From NCBI GenBank assembly GCA_027924585.1, contig BSBM01000763.1:575001-639000 (forward strand): a stretch of 64,000 nucleotides of DNA, written 5' to 3'. Position 1 is the first letter of the stretch, and the number at the start of each line of letters is the position of its first letter. Below are positions 47,052 to 56,236 of the stretch, one piece after another. This stretch comes from Larix kaempferi. Taxonomy: Eukaryota > Streptophyta > Pinopsida > Pinales > Pinaceae. The translations under genes and the position numbers were made by a program. The notes beneath the pieces are model-generated. The model was not told the DNA's origin, did no database searches, and saw only the letters and a program-made list of their open reading frames with translations.

Positions 47052-47476
47052 ATGTCAACCGCACATTTCTTAGGATTCGCTGATGGCGCCAGTCGCCACA
47101 CCTGTCAGTTGGCTGCAGCAGCTTGGGTCATTTACTCACCCCGCTGACCAACTTGTTTCTTCGGGGGGGGGTTTGTTTGGGACCTACCACAAATAATGTA
47201 GCTGAATACAGTGCAGTTATAGAACTCCTCCGAGATGCTCTCAGTCATGGCATTTCATACCTGGAGGTAAGGCTTGACTCACAATTAATTGTTTTTCAGT
47301 TAACAGGTGTCTATCAGATCAGGGATCTAGGATTGCTACGTCAGTTTCTACGAGTTAGAATATTGGAAAGACAATTTCATTCTATTAGATATGAACACAT
47401 TCCGAGAAGTTTAAACACTTTAGCTGATTCATTAGCAAACTATGTGCTAGACTGGCATTTGCATCATACATTATAA
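47052..47476 (+). pseudogene. RNase H-like domain (Tat-type additional RNase H), frameshifted
   Basis: The first part, from ATG 47052, is STAHFLGFADGASRHT, holding the first catalytic Asp. The second part in another frame is GPTTNNVAEYSAVIELL (catalytic Glu), RLDSQLIVFQLTGVYQI (Asp) and LNTLADSLANYVLDW (last Asp), ending TAA 47474-47476. All four acidic positions of RNase HI remain. The frames separate between about 47135 and 47170, at an ACCCCGC run and a run of nine G, so one extra C and one extra G would explain it; the G run may also be a sequencing artefact. In Tat elements such a domain follows integrase as an extra RNase H; here it is the only pol-type remnant. Confidence 0.75.
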
Positions 47477-47656
47477 ACAATATTACACACATAAAATTTA
47501 AAACGCATACACATGTAAATAACCGATACTGTATATAACTGGCGCCGTATCAAAAAATATGAGTTTTGAGTCATGAGTCTCTCAAGTCAAGTCATAAAAG
47601 TACAAAAGCTGGGCATGGTAGCCTCAAAAATATATACATATAATGTTTTTCTTCTC

Positions 47657-48915
47657 CTACGGAGAAGGAGGAACCTCCTCATCATCTACCGCATTGCGAT
47701 AGCATATCACTAGTCTAGCAATCCGCTGTAGCACCCTAAGCCATGCTGGGGGCACCCCAACAACATCTTCCTGCATGTCAACAGGTATCTGGTCCATGCG
47801 GCATGCAGGAATCTCATGAGTCAACCGACTCATTTTCCTCTCCAGGGTTCCCAACATAGCATCCGCTGCGGTAATATCTGTTGGCCTCACATAGATGGTA
47901 GGATGGCCCTCGGGACGAACAGGCCCAACATCTGCATTTGACACTTGATTAGAACTCCAAAACTCATCCATAAAAATCAAATATTTGAAAAGTTTGAAAA
48001 AATTAAATAAATTCTCAAATTTTAAACATACCAATGTCTCCCCAGGCTCCACCTGGCGGAAGCACCAGCTCTGGATCGTGACGGAAATCCAATCCAGCAT
48101 AGGGAAACTGCTCAAATGCGGGTACTTGCCTCTCCCACCACCCCCAGAAGTCATCAGTGTGGTAACAATAGTGACTTTCCCCACCACCCTGGTGGAGAAA
48201 TATGTCACCCCAACGGCCTAGTCTGGGCTCACGGGGGTTAACCTGTGGTAGAGGCATCCCCAAACTAATAGCAGGCATCCCCAAACTAATAGCAGGCATC
48301 CTCTCGAAGAAGAAAGTACACAAAATACTTCCGTACCCAAAATTCTTCATTGTGCCAGATTTGCAACCCGTCAGTTGATACTTCATGTTTGCCAACAAGC
48401 TAGTACTCCAATCATAAACATGGCCGTGCAAGCACTGTACACCAATATGCATCGAATGCCTGGAAGCTAAGTGTTGTGATGCACTACCGGCTACCCGGTG
48501 GATCATGCTCACTATCACTTTCAGCGGGAGACCATCAATAGTTGAAATCAGGACTTGACTTCCCGATTTTTCTGCTCCGGCGACACAGTATGTATTTACA
48601 TATTCTTGCACTGATCGTGCACCCAAACGAGAAGTCCCTTTCAGATTGATTACGTCTCCTCTCCTTGAGAGACCAGTAATAAAGTATATGTCCTCAACGG
48701 TAAGCTCAAGAGTTTGCCCGCGGATGATGAAGGTATTAGTATCGACATCCCAATACTGAATCAGTCTCCGAAACGGCTTGTTTAGTGCCCGCATGTTTAC
48801 GGTTCGATAAAATTTCAACAAACCGCATCTACGAAGCGCATGGAGGGTAGCCGGGTCTTGCATAGCTAACCTATCCATGTCTTCATGCTCCCTTTCCCTC
48901 CATTTTAAGACCATC
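47657..48915 (-). CDS. Antisense plant mobile domain (PMD)-like gene carried by element B
   Basis: Two coding exons on the minus strand: 48032-48915 and 47657-47941, with a 90 bp intron (48031-47942, GTATGT to TGCAG) joining ..WGDI to D-VGPVRPEG. The first codon is probably ATG 48914 (MVLKWREREHEDMDRL), just after a TTTGTGCAG acceptor, implying a further 5' non-coding exon. Domain wording: DPATLHALRRCGLLKFYRTV, LELTVEDIYFITGLSRRGD, a long region with HLASRHSMHIGVQCLHGHVYD, then FWGWWERQVPAFEQFPY, typical of the PMD/aminotransferase-like family. The frame is open over about 390 residues. The decapeptide-like MPAISLG unit is duplicated. PMD genes act in silencing and development in plants and are often mobile; its role here is unknown. 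Confidence 0.75.
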
Positions 48916-48970
48916 CTGCACAAAAACCCCAAAAATTTTGAGTCTCGGCGCTTGAAAATAGCTTTGCAAA

Positions 48971-49085
48971 TATGTACGCTACTGTGTATACTACACAGTA
49001 GCGTGTAGGCGCTACTCTGTTTGAGCAAAGTAGCGCCCATCGAGTTTGTACGCTACTCTTGTGTATACACAGTAGCGCCCGCGCA
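48971..49085. repeat. GCGCTACT/AGTAGCGC hairpin cluster upstream of the antisense gene
   Basis: Contains the best hairpin of the window: CGCTACTGTGTA (48977-48988) and TACACAGTAGCG (48992-49003), 12 bp stem and 3 nt loop. Then GGCGCTACT..AGTAGCGCC and CGCTACTCTTGTGTA..TACACAGTAGCG. Confidence 0.93.
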
Positions 49086-49867
49086 TAAAACCTTATGAGC
49101 ATCGCGTTGCAGGCCTTTTTTCCTCAAAAATTTAAAAATAAACCATTGAAATGCAAGATAGGTTGATTTCTACTTACTTGGTGGAGGAAGTTTGGTGGTT
49201 GGATGCCCAGTTTGATCGCAGTGGAGATTTGAAATTCGCAAATGTTGCCCAATTTTTTCCCTACAACACAAATTGAAAATTGATTTTTTAACAATGAAAT
49301 TATATATAAAATTGGATTTTGATTTTTACCCATAATTTTTAATTTTCCATAGTTTCAAAAACTTTCAAAAACCCTAATTAATCAATTGAAACACAAAATA
49401 AGGTATAACACTGATCCAAGTTCAATTTTCACTCAATTGTTGTCAGATTCATCTCCTAAGCTCAAATTTCTTGATGATAGATCTTGTCAGTTAACTAAAC
49501 ATTCCAAATTCATATATCATTTAAGATTTTTGCCGCATCGACTAATATTTTGTTGAAGACCTAGTCTTGGCAGGGCATGAAGCTACGATCCTAGAAGCTG
49601 ACCTTTAAGTCATTTTAAGCTCTTGTTTGGACTATTTAAACCTAAACAAGATAGCCGAGCAAACTTGTCCTCTTCGATCTCATTAAAGTATCCGAAGGCT
49701 CATCCCCTCAGGTATAGAATTATCCCTTTTCCGGGCCTCAGTGGATTAACTACGAAAAATGTATACTCTAGGTATACTCCTGTATGCGCTAGAAGAGTTC
49801 TCCTTCCATTGTTTTATACTTTTTCGGGGGAGGAGACTAACTGTACGAAAAAGGACCTTTTGGAGTC
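49086..49867. other. Upstream region of the antisense gene and start of B 3' region
   Basis: On the minus strand a possible 5' non-coding exon lies near 49178-49260 (acceptor TGTTGTAG, donor GTAAGTAG), inferred only. From about 49560 the sequence is homologous to element A near 11040 (TATACTCTAGGTATACTC, TATGCGCTAGAAGAGT). Confidence 0.45.
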
Positions 49868-50260
49868 TCTCTTTAGGGTTTTCAGACTCTCTAAACATGA
49901 AAACACCAAGCGAGCATTCACCTACTCGGGCTCGATGCGAAATCCACGAGAGGGTAAGTAGAGGACTGTTTAAGTTTTTCAACTCTATAAACAAGAAAAC
50001 ACCGCCGAGCACAGACCAATCCGGGCTCGATATAAAATCCACGGATAGGTGAAAAGAGGATTGTTTAAGTTTTTCAGACTCTATAAACAGGAAAACACCG
50101 GCAAGCATTCATCTGCTTGGGTTCGATATTAAAATCCACAAGCAGATATATGGAGTTATTGTTTAAGTTTTTCAGACTCCTTAAAATTGAAAACACCGGC
50201 GAGCAAGAACAGATCTCGGCTCGATATTAAAATCCAGAGATCAGTACATATAGAGTAATC
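49868..50260 (+). repeat. About 100 bp tandem array with covarying hairpins, element B
   Basis: Four units of TTTAAGTTTTTCAGACTC, AAAACACCG.CGAGCA, a variable arm, GGCTCGATATAAAATCCA, and the matching variable arm. Arms: unit 1 CTCG/CGAG; unit 2 CCAATCCG (50016-50023)/CGGATAGG (50042-50049), one mismatch; unit 3 ATCTGCTTG (50111-50119)/CAAGCAGAT (50139-50147), perfect; unit 4 GATCTC (50212-50217)/GAGATC (50237-50242), perfect. The loop is constant while the arms differ. Confidence 0.88.
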
Positions 50261-51550
50261 TTTTATCTCTTCTTCGAGCTCTCTAAATTATGAAGAAGGT
50301 ACTGAGTCTTCCTCCCATGGGCTCGTTAAATTATTTACATGGTTGGACCTATTGAGTTTTCATTCTTTCTTGGACTCATTAAATCCAAAAGAAGGGTATT
50401 CTTTTATCTAAAAAGAATAAGGAACGGGAAAAACAAATCATATCTTCATTGTCAAAGGCAGTTTCAGTCAAGTTCTATCCTTGAACATAGCACCTACTTC
50501 AGTCTATCTTGTCGGTTGGGTGTAGTTTTTGGCCTCAGGGTGAACCTTTCCTCCGAGTTATTTACTCCCCTGGTTGGTTATTCTTCCAACCATATGGAGG
50601 GTCTGCTAATGTCTCCTACATTTCAGACTTATTTACCCCATTATGTCAGAAACTGCCTGAGTCACTTTTGTGTCGTGCTCAATTTTCAAGGATATACCCT
50701 GTGTCGGCCATTCTGCAGTTTACCTTGACCTCATGTGTCGGCCTTCCTAGTGTCAGTCTTGGTGCATATTATTCCATATCAGCTCTTACCAGTTGAGTGT
50801 TCCTCGCGTTGGATGATGGAGGATTCCTTAAGGCCTCCCTTCCAACGGACTTCTTCCCATCGACACCAAATCATTATTCTGGGATTGAAGTTTAGAGTTT
50901 CGGTGAGTACCTTGGAGATTGCAGTCACCAGTGGCAATTTTCCTCACTGTTGAATGATGAGAATACTTCGACAGGATTCCCAAGTGTTCGACTCCAAGTC
51001 CATCTATTCACATTTCGCGAATCGTACTTGGTACCTTGGACTCCATCATCATTATCAGTGGAAGTCCTCGCATTTGTTAACGGTATACATCAATGACCGG
51101 TAATCAAACGATGCTCTCCATGTTCGACTATCAGCTCATCTATTCACATGGGTAGGGTTTGTACCTAGGGTTGTTGTGGGATGAAGACCTTGGGATTTTG
51201 ATGACATTACCTCATTTTGTTATCACCCAAGTTGCGCAACACTGAGCCTCACTCATATTCGGCTCTCCATGAGACATAGATCCAGTTTGTTGTTATGGCT
51301 ATGATCTCTCAGTTTGACATGGATCCACGCTTGTATTTCAAGTGGCCATGCTTTATATACATCTCCTTGTTATGTATCGGAGATCATGTTGTATCACACT
51401 ACACATCTATAAGATGTCAAAAATGTAATTGCTCGCTGACCTTGATCTTTGTTGCAGGTTTCTTGTGACTTGTTTTCTGCGGTTCTATGCTCCTCCTCTG
51501 GCTTTGGATTGTAATGTATTTCGACCATCGTTTCCCTCTGACCTCACACA
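50261..51550 (+). other. 3' non-coding region of element B, homologous to A
   Basis: No gene; matches 11511-12786 of A. Its short ORFs do not keep frame between the two elements. Confidence 0.7.
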
Positions 51551-51562
51551 TTAGGGGGCATC
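51551..51562 (+). promoter_or_regulatory. Polypurine tract of element B
   Basis: TTAGGGGGCATC directly before the 3' LTR. Confidence 0.88.
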
Positions 51563-52606
51563 TGTTATAGGTCAAACTTGCACCTCTCCGTCCGTGATCG
51601 CCCTGAGCTGCTGATCACACAAAAGGACACTTTGGATGGAGGAGCATGTTGACCTTGGATCATATGACAACTCATTTTATTTCCTGAAAATACTGGAAAA
51701 CCACAAAAAATATCATTTTAAGATATGAGCGCTACTCTACTCAAAGAGACTAGCGCCCATACGCTACTCCACTGTATAATAGTAGCGCCCATATCCAAAT
51801 ATACGCTACTCCAGTGTAGAAAAGTAGCGCTCGACATTTAAAATCGATTGAGCGCTAGTTGTTAAACACTAGAGTAGCGCCCTATATGCTACTTCACTGA
51901 AGAAGAGTCGCGTACATCTTAAAAGATGATTAAAAAATATATTAACTCATCGAGGAGGATTAGTTGATGGCAGTTTCCTAACTCCCCCAACTTCCTCCAT
52001 AACTACATCTCGACCTGAACTGCTTCTTTGAACCTATAAATACCAAGAAGGTTAAAGGAGCAAGGTTAGAAATTATTGCTAGAAAAGCTAGAGGATGAGT
52101 TAATGGAAAAACTTTAAGACATTGGAGAAGTTGTTGCAGAAGAAATCCAAGCCAGAGCAGAGCCAGAGCCCAGAATCCAGTTGCAGGAGCCTGCTTCATT
52201 GTCAGGTATACTTGTACTTCATTCTACTTTTGACAAATAAAGGTTGAAGTGTTTTTCTTGTTCCAATTTGAATGTGTTAGCAAATGGCATTTTAAGTTGG
52301 ATTTATTTTGGTCAATGCTGAATGTTAAACATTGTTTTTGTTTATGTCAAGCTTTATATATTGCCCAAAATGTTTGGAGAAAGGTATTGTTGTTGCAGGT
52401 TTGCTGAAGGAAAGGTAGATTCGGAAGCTGGACACGAGACCGGGTCAAGGCTAGGATCAGACGTCGGTTAAAAGGTGTGTTTCCTAAATCTACAATCTAT
52501 TTCTTTTTGTAAATGCCTCTGTAATAGCATCAATACACTTACCTGTCACCCCAACCAAGTTGATAGTAGTAGTTTCCTTGCTATAGGGTAGAAATATCCG
52601 CCAACA
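51563..52606 (+). repeat. 3' LTR of element B
   Basis: TGTTATAG to CCAACA, 1044 bp like the 5' LTR, 12 differences and no length change. Confidence 0.96.
51722..51925. repeat. GCGCTACT/AGTAGCGC hairpin cluster in 3' LTR B
   Basis: Same as 40294-40490 with five of the twelve LTR differences falling in or near it. Confidence 0.88.
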
Positions 52607-52611
52607 CTTCA
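52607..52611. other. Right target-site duplication of element B (CTTCA)
   Basis: Matches 40126-40130. Confidence 0.95.
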
Positions 52612-52777
52612 AGGCTGCAAAAAATTACAATCTCTTACTAATCAGAGTATATCCAGTCCTCTTTCGATGATTTTCTCCCCCCTCCACTATGAGATCTCTA
52701 CCCCTTTAAATAATAATTACAAAATAGATACAAATGGTAAACTTCCCATAAAACACGGATTACAAAATCAAACTAAT
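52612..52777 (-). repeat. Inner part of the minus-strand LTR of element D
   Basis: Continues the sequence cut at 40130. On the minus strand it holds a TATA-like TTATTTAAAGG near 52710 and a purine run GGAGGGGGGAGAAAA near 52670. The boundary towards the gene is set at its stop codon and is approximate. Confidence 0.45.
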
Positions 52778-55700
52778 CTAAGAATAACCAAGAACACCTT
52801 GCCACTTGGTCCAAACTTCTAACAGCTCATCCACATCTGGATATTTATCTAACTCAAGTCCGAACTAGGCATCACACGTAAAGGACTCCATATAATTCTT
52901 GGCTAACTTGTGCCAAGTACATAGAAAAATCTGGATCTTTCCTTCTTGACTGACTGGTTGCTTGATGAATTTGTCAACTTCTGATATTCCTATGTGCTTG
53001 AACAGCTGAATCTGTTCTTTGACCTACTCACATCTACTATCAACCTGTTCAATCATCAGCTTTGGTGGACAAGCCTTCTCAATGATATCCATAGAAGGAA
53101 ACTGTAGCTTAATCACGATACTATCTGCAACATACCATCATCTTCCACAGATTGCTTGTACCTTCTTGATTGTTTCTTCAACCATGTCAGAAGTATTTTT
53201 CTAGGCATTGAAAGATGTTCTGATTCTCCTGAACTTGAAGCTATCCAAAAATGGGATGTCCTCTGGTTTTTCTTTCACATACCTTTTCCAATCAAAAATT
53301 TCATCAATAGCTTTTGAATCTTGTTTCCTTTTGTCAATGTGCTCCTCAAGAATAATAGATATTCACTCAAAATCATTATGAGTTTCCTGAATTTCTTTCA
53401 GGGAACTAAATAACTTAGCTAAGAGTCTGTGATGCTCCTAATTTACTTTATTATCCAAGTCCCTGAACTCTTCTTGAGAAAACCTGGAGAAGAAAGAGGT
53501 GGCTGCATTGGCAGCTGCATCTTTCAACTATTGTTCCAGCACAACTATTTTCTCCACATTTGCAGTGTTTAGGACTTCAACATCTTGCAGTTGAACCTGG
53601 AGAGAAGTGTTATGTTCCTGCAACTCCTTGAGCTGATTTTCATATTGATTTCTCAATTCATGAATCTGAGATTCATGTTCTTCATTATCTTTGATCAGCT
53701 GCTCTTGAAGCTTCTTCAACTCCTCTTTCTTGATGTTAATTTCCTTATTCAATGAAGTGACTGAATCAAAATTGGCTCTAGCAAATGCCCCCATAGCTGC
53801 AGAAGTGTCTAATGCCTCCTGTTGAATGTCATAAGACTATTTGGCCCAAATTATTTGATTAGGAACAGGTGCTTGCAGCATAGTTGACTCCCTACTTCTC
53901 TTATTGCCTCTTTTAACCACTGCTTTAGCTGATTTGCTGTAAAAATATTGCCCGAGGGAAACCACAGTATCATCTTCAGAATCAACTGTCAACTCAGTTG
54001 AAGATGTGGCAATATTAACTGTTGCAACTAATGGAGCTTTTTGGGTAACAGTATAATTAGGGATAGGCATGGTGATCTGGGAGGTATATGGAGAAGAAGG
54101 GGTGATCGCAGAAATTGATGGTACAGAAGTTGGAGGATTAGTTGAAGTGAGAACCTCAAAAAGAGAAGTAGGAGGAATGTTTGGTGATGGTTGTAGAGAA
54201 AAAGTTGGAAACTGGATCTCATTAACTATTGGTGGTAAGGTGGCAGGTGGGACTGGAAAGGTTGGATGCAAAGTAGTGATGGAGGTTAGTCCAACAAATA
54301 ATTGAGATATGGTGGATGGTGGTAGTGTAGCCTCAAAAGATGAGGTGGAAGGAATCTCAACAGAAGAGAGTGTAGGTGTAGAAGTTAATGCATCAACAGT
54401 AGTGGTGAGTTCAGGAAAGCGGTCATCTGGAATGGGATCATCCATCACTAAGCTATCAAACAAATCGACCATTGCATGGGAACCTTCAGTTATTTCTTGT
54501 ACGACAGTCACAGGAGGAAAAAGAGACCTTACAAGAAGTATTTCATCATATGCATCACTTTCTTCAATGTTCAATGTAAGAATTTGAGAGGCAGAGGTAT
54601 GAATTTTCTGTCTTTTGGTTGGGGTACTTGCAGCAACCACTTGAGTATCAAGTACTGAAGTCATTTGTGCCAATCTTATTTAGCTATTCAGATGTTTGAA
54701 TAAACACCTTCAGTTCTGCAATAGGTTTCAATTTTGGAGCATCCTCCATAAGGTTGTTACCCTTGCCTTCATCTAGATATGTTAGACTCAATGAAGCACT
54801 TGCCTTTTGTGCTTCTTTCCCTTCTCTGTACTTTCTGGTATGCTCTTCAAGTTGTACTCCATTTTCCTGTAACTCAAAACCTTAGTCTTGAGCTTCTGTT
54901 GTTATTGAAGAATGAAACTTTGTTCTTCTTTGCTCTTAGCCCTAACCAGGACTTCAGAAAAGAGATTTACTCCCTGGTAAATAGATTCATTAGGGGTATC
55001 CTCATGGGCATAGGTGGTATTCATGTGTTCTTGGGAAAAGTGGGAAGCCAAGAATTCCTTGGGATCATGCATCCTTTTGGGGCTTGTCCCAACTTTAATG
55101 AAACAATCTTCTTTCCCAATACTACAACATATGTTGAGGTTGGAATAACAAGAGGCCCAAGGTTCAAAGGGAATTTAGGCCATCCCTTCCTTTTAGGTCT
55201 AGTTAGCTTGAGGAATACCCCATCTGTAACACTTTGGAAAGCTATTTCTTCAAGAAGAAGTATGTATGGGACTATCCTTGGCAGAAAATGCACTGTGTTA
55301 CTTCCCCAAACTCTGATATAGGAGAAATATTCTCCCACATACTAGTGACCGATTGTGGGGATGAGAGTTTTGGAATTAGGAGAGAAGGCAGGTGCATCTT
55401 CCCTGAATATCTGGTGATAAATAGTTTGAAATAAGTGATCACATATATCATATAGTAAAGGAACATAGTTGTTTTCCCATAATGCTGAACAATATATGTG
55501 AACTGGAGGAGCTGACGGGGTACAATTCCATCCCATGAAGGGGTATTGTAATTCTGAGCAGAACACATCAATAACATATGCTGAATAAAATAAAGTAGGC
55601 TTCCTTGAAGCCAGTGTTTTTTGATATCGCTCAATTGTTGTCTTTAACTCCATAGATAGAATTGAAGCCCAATTGAATGCACTAGTACAAAATGAGAGAT

Positions 55701-56236
55701 AAGTGACTAGGCGACTAAAAAAGTTAGTCACCACTGTTTTTTTAAGGGATAAACGACTAAAATTGAGCAATTTTAAATAAGCCAAAAAAAAATACTAAGA
55801 TAAATGACTAATTTAGTCATGGGATAAAATATATGACTAGATAACAAGTGACTAAAATAAAAATGACTAATTTAATCACAGGAATATAAATATGACTAGC
55901 TAGTCATGGGAAAATTACAATTAGTTACTAGCTACTAGTATAATATATATAATTTTTTAGTTTTACTTTTACCATAAAAATATGAAACCACCTCTCAAGT
56001 TGTTGTCCCATGTCCTCTCTCTTCATGGTGAAAATATTCTTCTTAATTAGGTATTTGTATTTACTATGTATTTTATTTCCTAACACATTCCTAGTATTTA
56101 TATAAAAATAGGAAGTGTCTACATGTGTATTGAACTTTCTGAAGGTATGCATGAGATAAGAGACATCAGGAAAGGCCTTGAGCAGAATATTAACCTAAGC
56201 CATTAAAGATGAGAACTCCATCACCTTTAAAGAGCA
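52778..56236 (-). pseudogene. Element D retroelement protein: globular N part, Pro-rich middle, coiled coil
   Basis: Minus strand. N part from about 56236 (AFPDVSYLMHTFRKFNTH, NVLGNKIHSKYKYL, QQLERWFHIFM), cut by an insertion at 55680-55945. It continues at 55679 (FNWASILSMELK, FYSAYVIDVFCSE, PPVHIYCSALWENNY, YFSYIRVWGSNTVHFLPRIV). From 54673 to 53837 is an intact Ser/Thr/Pro-rich ORF; 53794-53528 is a coiled coil; the end at 52778 reads DELLEVWTKWQGVLGYS. One frame runs through most of it with in-frame stops (such as 55342) and few shifts. Length about 1000 residues. This architecture matches retroelement-borne proteins I know from conifers; the function is unknown. The fragment at 15119-17230 is a relative. 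Confidence 0.6.
55680..55945. mobile_element. Possible small CACTA-like element within the D gene
   Basis: Begins CACTAGTACAAAAT and holds many sub-terminal GTGACTA/TAGTCAC and TGACTAATTTAGTCA motifs in both orientations, as CACTA-derived miniature elements do. It separates two parts of the D reading frame. A matching right terminus and a 3 bp duplication are not clear. Confidence 0.45.

Larger units (their letters stand above)
40131..52606 (+). mobile_element. Element B: young non-autonomous Ty3/gypsy element, Tat/Ogre-like
   Basis: 12476 bp with two 1044 bp LTRs differing at 12 positions by eye (about 1.15%) and a 5 bp duplication. Order: LTR, tRNA-Arg-type primer site, leader, gag-protease ORF of 1134 codons, RNase H remnant, antisense plant-mobile-domain gene, repeat-rich 3' region, polypurine tract, LTR. 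The gag-protease ORF ends within the linker that normally leads into RT, and RT, its RNase H and integrase are absent. Additional RNase H domains and antisense ORFs carrying a plant mobile domain are known features of Tat-lineage elements, which supports the assignment. Confidence 0.95.

Noticed and set aside
54779-55321. Plus-strand 180-codon ORF
   Set aside because: Opposite the minus-strand D gene, whose reading is coherent over 3.4 kb.
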